A DNA stretch of 64,000 nucleotides, from contig QCXZ01000041.1 in NCBI GenBank assembly GCA_025024175.1, positions 8,923,786 to 8,987,785 on the forward strand. The letters run 5' to 3'. The notes beneath the pieces are model-generated. The model was not told where the DNA came from. It saw only the letters and a program-made list of their open reading frames with translations, and did not search any database. The translations under genes were made by a program, and so were the position numbers. Source of the stretch: Rhyzopertha dominica. Taxonomy: Eukaryota > Arthropoda > Insecta > Coleoptera > Bostrichidae. Below are positions 1 to 10,975 of the stretch, one piece after another. Within the stretch, counting starts at the first letter, position 1. Every line of letters starts with the position of its first letter.

Positions 1-1483
1 TAATTCTAACCAGAAGTATAAAAGAAGTTTTGTAAAGGTATGCGCTGCCTACTAGGTATCTTCTAAAACAGGTTTTATTAGAAAAATGCCTTCCACGTAT
101 AAAAAAAACGGTTTCGTATCAAAATTTTCGATTCGTACAGCTCCAGTTCTGTGCATGAGGGGATGTGGGTTAAGATGTGGATAGGTATTAGAATAACGGC
201 TACTGCAAAAAAATTCTTCCAAATATTTCACTGTCTGTGTGTATTAAATCAGTCTATGTGTTGCTGTCATGCTTTATAGAAGGAAAAACATCAAATCTCA
301 AAGCAGCTCTAGTACTCATATATGAAATGAAACTAAATAATTAAATTTTAACATCGTTTTAATGAGGTAATAGAAATATTCTGTAATAAAATAAAATTTA
401 CCTATCAAGGGAAGTGTGAAATATCTCAATATATTTGACTAGTTATCTATAAACGTTCATGAGTTTTTATACTTTTAGGTAAAGTAGCTTTGACAGTCAT
501 AAGAAGCCTACATAACGTATTCTTCATGCCAATAGCATCATAACCGTTAAGGAAATTAAGATCTCGCCATGCCTCATGGAATTTTGAGCTTCCAATACCA
601 ACAGGGTTGTGGTTCTCTTTCTATAAAATTACGCCAGTCTCATAACAATGATGGACATTTTTCATATTAAGTCTGAATTTTCGATGAGCTATTGCTTTTT
701 AACCTGCTTAACCGTTGTAAAATATTTATATTTTGGTGTAGTTGTTGAAGGAACACTTATAATGTTGAATATGAACTCCACTTCTTTTGTGGTAAGTAGC
801 TATTTTTAAATATCTGCAATGGCAGAATAATAATATATAATAAATTTGTGCTTTTATAATTTCCTAAGAATTTAGTGCAAAAAAAAGATTATATGCAGAT
901 AACTACAAGTGCTCAATAGTATACACATTGGTATACATTTTCACATTGATAAGTCCAAATTCTAAAATGAAAGAGTAAATTAGCAGAATAATGGCATATA
1001 TCAATATTTCTTTTGCAACGGTTTTGCTTCACAAGGTGTTAATACTAAGTTATTATTGCAAAATACTACCTACAAGTTAACAATAGCGTCTTAATTGGTG
1101 TACTTATGTTAAGATGTCTTACATGATGGCGTATGCTATTACTAGCAAACGCTTTTGTTAACAAGATTATCCTGTAGAGAACGCTTAGATAACAAATTTC
1201 ATGTCGTGGATGTAAGTAAAGTGGGATAAATCTATAATAGGGGTGTTAGTTGTGATATTAATCTTGCGATGTCTCAAGTTCCAATTTAAAATGAATGGTT
1301 TAAGTTATTTTAAAATTCCTTAAAAAAAGTATTGTCATAATATGATGCAAGTTGAGTTCTTTAGCAACTATTCCTTATTATCCAATAAAAAGTCTGGTAA
1401 GTGCTGAACGCAGTGTTATACCCTATACATACTACATGGTTATTATTATTATTATTATTATTATTATTCTATTATTATTATTA

Positions 1484-1522
<39 letters not shown>

Positions 1523-2494
1523 TCAGGTGCGTCATACACTTCATAACATGCACAATATCCATCTAATAATATAAGCAAGCCTGTTTTTAAAATGTTACAC
1601 ACTGAATTAATTAACATTTGAACTAAAATTACTTAAGATTAATACATTCCTACTGAGGGAACCAATGAATATCTGACATTATAACCAATCAGAGGCAGCA
1701 TGAAGTTTCCTAAGTGAATGAAATGCACCTGTACCTGCAGTTAAAGGTTAAGTGCATATCACTATGTCAATCTAGGTCTCAGGTGGGGATCCTTATTGCT
1801 TTAATTTGCAAAAAAAAATCAATAACGCTTCTAGGTAATGGAAAAAGTATACCATTCCGTAGCAAGAACATAAAGGTTCAGATCGAGTTTGCCCACATTG
1901 TTAAATGAATTGTTCACATTTACACCTAATGAAAGTAGTCATGTAGGTACTGATCTTTCCGGAATACATTAAAGCTAACTTTTTTAGCTCGGGACAAGTT
2001 GTTTTTGTCTAAGATCTGCTGTTATGGGTAATAACAAATCGCCTCTTTAATGTCCATGTAATTAGAATGACAACGCTCTTGTGTACCTATCTTGACAATA
2101 AACTTCGTCAAAAGAACATTTCACTTATTTATGCTTCTGAATTTTCGTTATCCTTGATTTATTTAAAATCATTACATTATAACAAGACAGCCTTCCCTGG
2201 TGCATTAAGAGCAATGTGTAGTATACGGCGGTAACAAGGAGAAGTAATTTATGTTTGATTTTGGCTAATGTGAGATGGGTTGTTCTCTGCATATACTGTA
2301 AGGTAGGCTGTGAAAGGGAAAATTTCCTTAGGCATGCTTTCCATAGTAAACATTTTTATATTTATAAAATAGTTATACTGAAATTGAATAACTGTAGGAA
2401 ATACTAACCATAATAACAAGTTTTGCTCATATTTACACTCTTTTTATTGGTTTAATTTTGTCGATTTACGCATTTCACATACAATACACGATTT
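1..2494. repeat. Copy 1 of a ~2.5 kb tandem segmental duplication
   Basis: This AT-rich non-coding segment reappears almost base for base at 3795-6290, at an offset of 3794 bases at the start and 3796 at the end. The copies differ by isolated substitutions (around 780, tttt versus ttat) and small indels, such as an extra a near 1347, changes near 1667, 1700 and 1750, and single-base gaps near 2285 and 2370. The trinucleotide tract also differs in length. No gene is visible; the short reading frames inside are microsatellite or chance. Copy 1 stops directly at a run of exactly 100 Ns. That arrangement fits either a real recent tandem duplication or two haplotypes placed side by side by the assembler. 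Confidence 0.93.
1438..1521. repeat. (ATT)n/(TTA)n microsatellite, interrupted
   Basis: About 84 bases of ATT/TTA trinucleotide repeat, broken by two imperfect units (ttctatt and ttatatt). The matching tract in the second copy of the duplication (5232-5310) is uninterrupted and of slightly different length. Translation gives poly-Ile or poly-Tyr, which is an artefact and not a protein. Confidence 0.97.
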
Positions 2495-2594
2495 NNNNNN
2501 NNNNNNNNNNNNNNNNNNNNNNNNNNNNNNNNNNNNNNNNNNNNNNNNNNNNNNNNNNNNNNNNNNNNNNNNNNNNNNNNNNNNNNNNNNNNNN
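2495..2594. other. Scaffold gap of 100 Ns
   Basis: Exactly 100 N characters, the usual arbitrary length for a gap of unknown size. The left edge is the end of duplication copy 1. The right edge begins with a 23-base sequence that recurs in reverse complement at 3480-3502. Confidence 0.99.
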
Positions 2595-3794
2595 GATTTT
2601 TTCTGTGATGTCAGTATTCGTAGTTTACCCAAAATTATGTATCTCACAATGGCTCAATGGATTGGCTTGTTGATGATCAACATGTAGTTCTTTTTTTAAC
2701 TTCAAATGAAATAAATAGATCCCAATGATACAAGGAGATATGCTCTTTTGACGAACAGGCTTTTTTATGTGTTTGCATAACTAACTATCTCTTGTAGTTT
2801 ATACTAAGGGAACTGGCGAAACACACACACATTTCATAGAATTACTGTTTCCTTTCCACCTAAATTGCTTTTATACTGCCACAACTGGATTTAGAACCAG
2901 CTGTGTATCAATTGTCTTGAATTTATGGATTTTATGAAAAGAAATAGTGTGATAGATAATAATAATGTAAGGTTACGATAGAATGGACGCATAGCAATTG
3001 AGGTGATATGATGAGTTATTTAACTCCTCACGATATTAACCGTGTTTTCAAACAAATTGCTTTGATATTAAGACAATTCTTAATTACCCGGAAGCTGTGT
3101 TGTGTATACTTAAACAAATGTGTATTTCATATTTTCTGAGTATTTCACAGTTGAAGACTAATAACAGTGACACTGTTTCTTTCTCTTTCGAAAACTGATC
3201 TTGTTTTATTTAGTACGGCTACAGCATCGATTTCGTTACAAGTTTAATGAATGATGGATGATACACTGCAACTTCTATGCTCTTATGCTATACGTATTAA
3301 AAAAACTGTATTTGAAGCTAGAGGAGAAATGGTAGAGCATGTAAACTACCTCCGAATATATACAGCTTGTTGATTATAAAAATATTCAGTATGGTATAAA
3401 TTCCGGTTAAATGTTCGATGTGTGTATAAATCGATTAAATTTGCAGGAAAAGTGCGATTATCATACTTTTTTAGGGTGTATACTGACATCACAGAAAAAA
3501 TCATATAAAGAAATATGCATTGATGATTGGAAATATTGAGGAAATAGATCTTTGGATTCACACACTGCAGTACTGTACAGTAGTTTACTCAGCAAATCCC
3601 GCATATTTATGTAGCACAGAGCATCCGCAGCTATAACATTTAAGCAATACTTTTATGCATTATTTTAAGGTAAAATTCAGCCTTCCTCTCCGTGTTTTCA
3701 CATAAAAGAATATGTATTTAAATCGATCATCTTCTTTATACAAATTGCTGATGCATGCTTGCACCCCTGGGGATCACATCAAATGCGGCTTGCT
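2595..3794. other. AT-rich non-coding spacer between the duplicated segments
   Basis: About 1.2 kb separating the gap from duplication copy 2. The first 23 bases (2595-2617) match 3480-3502 in inverted orientation. A short CA run lies near 2821. No convincing reading frame, RNA gene or element terminus was seen. Confidence 0.6.
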
Positions 3795-5231
3795 TAATTC
3801 TAACCAGAAGTATAAAAGAAGTTTTGTAAAGGTATGCGCTGCCTACTAGGTATCTTCTAAAACAGGTTTTATTAGAAAAATGCCTTCCACGTATAAAAAA
3901 AACGGTTTCGTATCAAAATTTTCGATTCGTACAGCTCCAGTTCTGTGCATGAGGGGATGTGGGTTAAGATGTGGATAGGTATTAGAATAACGGCTACTGC
4001 AAAAAAATTCTTCCAAATATTTCACTGTCTGTGTGTATTAAATCAGTCTATGTGTTGCTGTCATGCTTTATAGAAGGAAAAACATCAAATCTCAAAGCAG
4101 CTCTAGTACTCATATATGAAATGAAACTAAATAATTAAATTTTAACATCGTTTTAATGAGGTAATAGAAATATTCTGTAATAAAATAAAATTTACCTATC
4201 AAGGGAAGTGTGAAATATCTCAATATATTTGACTAGTTATCTATAAACGTTCATGAGTTTTTATACTTTTAGGTAAAGTAGCTTTGACAGTCATAAGAAG
4301 CCTACATAACGTATTCTTCATGCCAATAGCATCATAACCGTTAAGGAAATTAAGATCTCGCCATGCCTCATGGAATTTTGAGCTTCCAATACCAACAGGG
4401 TTGTGGTTCTCTTTCTATAAAATTACGCCAGTCTCATAACAATGATGGACATTTTTCATATTAAGTCTGAATTTTCGATGAGCTATTGCTTTTTAACCTG
4501 CTTAACCGTTGTAAAATATTTATATTTTGGTGTAGTTGTTGAAGGAACACTTATAATGTTGAATATGAACTCCACTTCTTATGTGGTAAGTAGCTATTTT
4601 TAAATATCTGCAATGGCAGAATAATAATATATAATAAATTTGTGCTTTTATAATTTCCTAAGAATTTAGTGCAAAAAAAAGATTATATGCAGATAACTAC
4701 AAGTGCTCAATAGTATACACATTGGTATACATTTTCACATTGATAAGTCCAAATTCTAAAATGAAAGAGTAAATTAGCAGAATAATGGCATATATCAATA
4801 TTTCTTTTGCAACGGTTTTGCTTCACAAGGTGTTAATACTAAGTTATTATTGCAAAATACTACCTACAAGTTAACAATAGCGTCTTAATTGGTGTACTTA
4901 TGTTAAGATGTCTTACATGATGGCGTATGCTATTACTAGCAAACGCTTTTGTTAACAAGATTATCCTGTAGAGAACGCTTAGATAACAAATTTCATGTCG
5001 TGGATGTAAGTAAAGTGGGATAAATCTATAATAGGGGTGTTAGTTGTGATATTAATCTTGCGATGTCTCAAGTTCCAATTTAAAATGAATGGTTTAAGTT
5101 ATTTTAAAATTCCTTAAAAAAAGTATTGTCATAATATGATGCAGTTGAGTTCTTTAGCAACTATTCCTTATTATCCAATAAAAAGTCTGGTAAGTGCTGA
5201 ACGCAGTGTTATACCCTATACATACTACATG

Positions 5232-5311
<80 letters not shown>

Positions 5312-6290
5312 TCAGGTGCGTCATACACTTCATAACATGCACAATATCCATCTAATAATATAAGCAAGCCTGTTTTTAAAATGTTACACACTGAATTAAT
5401 TAACATTTGAACTAAAATTACTTAAGATTAATACATTCCTACTGAGGGAACCAATGATATCTGACATTATAACCAATCAGAGGCAGCACTGAAGTTTCCT
5501 AAGTGAATGAAATGCACCTGTACCTGCAGTTAAAGGTTAATAAAGTGCATATCACTATGTCAATCTAGGTCTCAGGTGGGGATCCTTATTGCTTTAATTT
5601 GCAAAAAAAAATCAATAACGCTTCTAGGTAATGGAAAAAGTATACCATTCCGTAGCAAGAACATAAAGGTTCAGATCGAGTTTGCCCACATTGTTAAATG
5701 AATTGTTCACATTTACACCTAATGAAAGTAGTCATGTAGGTACTGATCTTTCCGGAATACATTAAAGCTAACTTTTTTAGCTCGGGACAAGTTGTTTTTG
5801 TCTAAGATCTGCTGTTATGGGTAATAACAAATCGCCTCTTTAATGTCCATGTAATTAGAATGACAACGCTCTTGTGTACCTATCTTGACAATAAACTTCG
5901 TCAAAAGAACATTTCACTTATTTATGCTTCTGAATTTTCGTTATCCTTGATTTATTTAAAATCATTACATTATAACAAGACAGCCTTCCCTGGTGCATTA
6001 AGAGCAATGTGTAGTATACGGCGGTAACAAGGAGAAGTAATTTATGTTTGATTTTGGCTAATGTGAGATGGGTTGTTCCTCTGCAATATACTGTAAGGTA
6101 GGCTGTGAAAGGGAAAATTTCCTTAGGCATGCTTTCCATAGTAAACATTTTTATATTTATAAAATATGTTATACTGAAATTGAATAACTGTAGGAAATAC
6201 TAACCATAATAACAAGTTTTGCTCATATTTACACTCTTTTTATTGGTTTAATTTTGTCGATTTACGCATTTCACATACAATACACGATTT
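3795..6290. repeat. Copy 2 of the ~2.5 kb tandem segmental duplication
   Basis: Near-identical to 1-2494. Beyond about 6290 the sequence continues into AT-rich DNA that is hidden by the N gap in copy 1. The differences are mostly one- to four-base indels, the pattern expected from heterozygous haplotypes or residual long-read errors. No coding content was recognised. Confidence 0.93.
5232..5310. repeat. (ATT)n microsatellite in duplication copy 2
   Basis: Uninterrupted trinucleotide tract of about 79 bases at the position equivalent to 1438-1521. The length difference is useful for telling the copies, or haplotypes, apart. Confidence 0.97.
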
Positions 6291-8040
6291 TCTATAAATT
6301 TACAAAATTACCTATCAATTATGCTTTTCTCCGCAAAGTTACGTCTTTTGTTCAAATTCTTAGTATTTTATATAGGTGTATTGATCCTTTTTCTTATTTG
6401 ACACAAATTTGCCGATTTATGTACTTACTGTTTCATAAATTTGGAGGCTTTTAAAGAAGAAAACATCATTCGATCATGTAATACATGCTCATCGATTTTG
6501 AAATAGCTAATGGTGCCCTTTTTTTGTCAGAAGTTCATTTCTTTAATAAATATGTAGACATTTTTCAAGTGATCTCCAGTAATTGGTAAAAAGACGTGAT
6601 AATTTGATAGAATTTGAAGAGAAGGCATCACATTAATATCTGCACTAAAAATCAAAGTAAATGTATCTGCCATATATTATTGTAGTTATTTGATTTTTGT
6701 TTATTCTACATTAGAACCATAATAGTATTAATGCTGCTGGACATACAATAGGTAACTGACAGCGTTTTTTAGCTTTAACTATTAGAATGGGGTTCAGTGA
6801 CGATACATTGGGTTTACAAATAATGCATAAATGTGTAAGTTTTAGGGAGAAAAGGCATGAAAAGTTATCTAGAGCCCATAAAAACTACTTGTTGTCTTAT
6901 GTTTCTCCTGTGTTAAACTCGTGTGTATGCATATTTAAATATCAGTGCGTACCTACGTTAGCTTCCCCATAGCTCCCGCTACCACTATGTAGAAATGAAT
7001 GACAAATTAAACGGGCACGATATTGTCCAGTTTGATAGCCTCAAGAAAATAAAATATTAATTTCTTATTTACTTCAATGTTAAACTGTGTATTAATACTT
7101 ATAAAATATATATTACAGTTATTCTTTTGGCTAAATCAGAGGTTAATTCGCCATATTAAAGTATTTGAATAGCAATAGCAAGAAATTACGTTCACACAAC
7201 ATACTATAAGGCTTTTATGTCAGTTTAACATAAGAAGTTTAATGCCCCTATGGAATGAGAGCTAACTAGGAGGCTTTCAATATTGGAAGTATTAGTTTAA
7301 TGATAATATATAAACGGGTTTGAATACTTTTCGACAAATACCTATCCGTTATATTTCTCATCACTTTTTTCAAGAATTTACTGGAGAAACAGATTTTTCT
7401 TGAATGCTATGCTACATATTCCTGGTTGTAAGTATCAAAACGTTACCTACAATTTGTTAGATTTACTTGCTCTAAGTATTCAAATATCTACATGAATAAG
7501 CAATGCGAGTCCATTTTCAACAAACAAAAACGCAAGTAGTCTTAAAGTCCACATCTTTACCGTTACAAACTTTTTCCAGCTGTAATAATAAGTGAGATGT
7601 CTAAAAGGAATTTGGGGTGTACTGTGTACTAAACAGGAATATTGTTGATGAATAAATTGTAATACTTTAGAAAGCAAATGCCTTATAGCGATTATCTGCT
7701 ACCATTTCACCCCTACAGCTCGCCGTGTCTTCGATTACGGCCTTTCAACCAACCGATTCAGCTGGATATGGTCATAATCTTGTTCGAAACCAATTTGGAT
7801 GCTCATTCAGCAAATGTTTCTGGTTTTCAATTGGTTTGTTGTAGATTATCACATGTATATAAAAGCAATATGTATTTTTCCCACCATCATTAAGACCTGT
7901 ATAAGTATAGCATATTATAGAGAGAAACAGGTAACAATATAAGTAAGGGAAAATGGCAAAGTAATCTCGTTATATTTTTATCCATGTCAAACGCTCTATA
8001 TGCTATATGAGCATAAAATACAGAAAGAGAATTGATTAAA
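6291..8040. other. AT-rich non-coding stretch, nothing recognised
   Basis: No element termini, RNA genes or protein similarity were seen. Open frames of about 60-70 codons occur (for example 6787-6972 +, 7480-7677 -, 7678-7893 +) but none resembles a known family. Confidence 0.5.
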
Positions 8041-9410
8041 ATCAAACATTAAGTCAATGTCAATACCGGTTGCTAGTTGATAAGACTTTCATAACACATC
8101 ATGAAGTAGATTTTCGAGTAGTTTAGTTCTTTTGAACACATTTTCATCGTTCCTGATCGACTGTTTGCTTCTGCTCTCTCAATTTGCTTCTTGTTATTAC
8201 TTAGAGACATATGTACTGCTAATTAGACAAAAAGTATGCTGCGTCATAATTTAAATAAGCAAGTGTTAGGAAGATAAACAAGGAAATCGCGTCATTTTTC
8301 TATTTGTCAATTACCCTAAATGCTATGATAGATGACGGTAATAAGCAACTTCTCAACATATAATAAATGCTAGTTATATTTATTAAAGTCCAAACAATAC
8401 TCATTTAAGTACATTACTTCAATCGCAAGAAATATATGCTTTTAGACGAACAGAATTAGTTAAAAAGCAGGCAAGTTTAACATTATTTAATATAATTAAC
8501 ACGCAGAAACTAATAAAAAGGGGAATTCACGATATACAACGAAGTACGACACAGTATATTTTTCAGTAGTCTAGTTGTCTTAAACGCATTTTTACCGTGC
8601 TTCATCAGCTTGCTCCATTTATGATTATCAACATACACAGTAGCAAGTATTATTTCCAAGTTAAGCGTACGAGTATTGCTCATTTTAGAGAAAAAAAGCA
8701 TGTAGTGGCATAATTTAAGAAATCTAGTGCAAAAATAATGAAAAAACTCGCCAATTTTTTTTATATATTTAAAACGTTCCATATGCTGTGAAAACACAAT
8801 TTCGTTTATTCTAATTCCACTTCAATCGCTTGAAATCCATTCTTTTATATAAACAGAATTGACTACGTTCACGACATATGGAGTATGAGGGTGGTTTTAG
8901 GAAATCATATATTTTTGCTAGTCTAGTAGCATGTAGCTGATTGTTATTTATTACATCAAATATCCTGTATGCTATGATAGATGACGGTAACAAGCAACTT
9001 CTCAACCTACAAGATTGATAACTGACATGCGAGTTATATTTAATAAAGTACAAACAAAAGTCAATTAATTATATTATTTCAATTTAATTAATTACAATTA
9101 CATGAAATATATGCTTTTTGATGAACAGAATTAGTTAAAAAAGCTGACAATTTTAACATTATTTATTACAATCAGCATGCATAAACTAGTTAAAAAGGAA
9201 AATCACGATATACAACGAAGTATAGTGTGTTTTTTTATTAGTTTACCTGCCTTAAACACATTCTTACCGTGTGTGTTTTGGCCTTCAGCTTGTTCCTTCT
9301 ATGACTCGCAATAGACATAGTAGCAAGTATTTCATTTATTCTAATATAACTTCAATCGCTTGAAATCCATTCTTTTATATAAACAGAGTTGACTAACAGT
9401 CGTAGATTTA
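8040..9410. repeat. Degenerate tandem repeat, period about 650 bp
   Basis: Long stretches recur at shifted positions. The segment from 8325 (tatgatagatgacggtaa) through the cacgatatacaacgaag motif near 8530 recurs at about 8975-9215, and the acttcaatcgcttgaaatcc motif near 8820 recurs near 9350. Pieces of the 8100-8270 block also resemble 8560-8730. The copies have diverged by many substitutions and indels, so this is an old local duplication. No reading frame is conserved between copies, so it is probably non-coding repeat DNA. Confidence 0.7.
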
Positions 9411-9487
9411 TGCTAGGTTAGTAATTTTAAACTTATATTCACCGTTTTGCTTAGCTATCTGAAGTCAGAGTTTACATTATGTATTCA

Positions 9488-9920
9488 CATGCCGCTGGCT
9501 TTAGTTTCATATTTAGTACATTTTTTAATGGAATCGCAAACCTGCTGTGGATTAGCCTAGGTTGTGAAATGACAGTTATTTAGCTCAATTAAGTCGTGGT
9601 GTAACCGTTATTTGATGTTTTTGCCACAAAACCACGGTTCAAATCTAGGAATACTCTAAGTATTAATTTGTTTATTCTTATTCAAGATAACTGATAATCA
9701 TTGCATGCTGGTGGCTTTAGTTTCTTATTTAGTGCATTTTTTTTAAGAAATCGCACACCTGCTGTGGATTAGCCTAGGTTGTGAAATGACAGTTATTTAG
9801 CTCAATTATGTCGTGGTGTAACCGTTATTTGATGTTTTTGCCACACAATCACGGTTCAAATCTGTTAATACTCTAAATATTAATTTGTTTATTCTTATTC
9901 CAGATAACTGATAATCATTG
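9488..9920 (+). repeat. Tandem dimer of a ~216-bp unit with Pol III box-like motifs
   Basis: Unit 1 (9488-9703) and unit 2 (9704-9920) match along their whole length with few changes, each ending in gataactgataatcattg. Each unit holds an A-box-like tagctcaatta and, about 55 bases later, a B-box-like ggttcaaatct, resembling the internal promoter of tRNA-derived sequences. The A-to-B spacing is longer than in a normal tRNA and no cloverleaf could be drawn. A SINE-derived or satellite-like unit is possible. Confidence 0.65.
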
Positions 9921-10157
9921 AAACCCTTCAGCTGGCCACATCGAAAATCCGTTGTATGAAATATGACCAAAAAATAGTATAAAACAAGAGGAAAAACATG
10001 GGCATAGGCAATTATTAACTATTCACTGTCAAAGTGTGCTCCCTAAGCGGACTTAGCAGTAATTTTTCCCTAATCGACTATCTCATCTCAGTTTAAAAAT
10101 AATAAATTGGTGAGTTGCCCTACTCTTAAATAGACAAGAATAACGGCCGTCAGGTAA

Positions 10158-10390
10158 GTTTGCGTTTAGCTCAGCGGTAAAGTGTTGCATTGCCATACCG
10201 GAGGTACCTGGTTCAAACCCAGCATTCGGCATAGTAAAAAAATCCCGCCTACCCCTGTTCTGGGGGTTGCCTATATATAGAGCGTGGACCGCGGTACCAA
10301 CCCCCACCATCATAACAATGGTTAGGAGTACATTGGTCATATCGCCATGCATACATATACAATAGCAATATGTGATAATAGTAAATAAAC
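10158..10390 (+). repeat. tRNA-derived SINE-like element (or tRNA pseudogene with tail)
   Basis: An A box (tagctcagcggtaa, from 10167) and a B box (ggttcaaaccc, 10210-10220) match the RNA polymerase III internal promoter consensus and are spaced as in a tRNA. The T arm pairs ctgg with ccag around a ttcaaac loop. The acceptor stem and anticodon arm do not pair well, so this is not a working tRNA gene. The sequence after the tRNA-like head continues with a C-rich part (ctacccctgttctgggggt) and an AT-rich tail, as in a SINE body. Target-site duplications were not resolved, so the 3' boundary is approximate. The antisense frame across the head is an artefact. Confidence 0.65.
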
Positions 10391-10544
10391 ATTTCATATC
10401 AATTACACATCAGCAACCCACCTTCGCTGATATTATCCCATCTCCCTAGGGCGTAAAAGCCTCAGTCAGAAACATGCTGCTATAAAATACAAAATGTCAG
10501 TCACAGTTCACATCTCATTCCATCACACCGAATTCAACAAAAGT

Positions 10545-10975
10545 CGAATAAAAATAATTGACACCTAATAAATTCGCTAATTACCGTATGAACGTCATAT
10601 TTCTCATCCCGTCACATTCAGCAAAAAAATCGAAAATTAAAAAAATTTTTGATCGCAAATTACACACATGCTCGATTGGACTAATATGCAAATGCGTAAT
10701 TTTGCGCCCTCAAACGCCCCCTACTGGCTATAAACAACTCAAAAAGTCAATAATCGCAATATAGCAGCAATATTGAATCATTAATCCGGGGAAAATTAAT
10801 GCATCTATTTATCAACATGCAAATTCAAATAATTTTTTTCTAATAATAAGATACTTTTTATCAACATGCAAATTCAAATCATATTTCTCATCCCGTCACA
10901 TAAAAAAATCGAAAAATTAAAAAATTTTGATCGCGAATTACGCTTGATTGGGCTAATATGCAAATTGGTTCAGCT
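10545..10975. repeat. Degenerate direct repeats
   Basis: A block beginning catatttctcatcccgtcac occurs at 10596 and again at about 10880. Each copy is followed by an aaaaatcgaaaa-type run, a gatcgc(a/g)aattac motif and ctaatatgcaaat. A shorter motif, ttatcaacatgcaaattcaa, occurs near 10809 and 10858. This is an imperfect local duplication without coding potential. Confidence 0.6.

Noticed and set aside
1352..5363. Poly-Ile, poly-Tyr and poly-Asn open frames
   Set aside because: They are translations of the ATT/TTA microsatellites in the duplicated segment, with no gene features.
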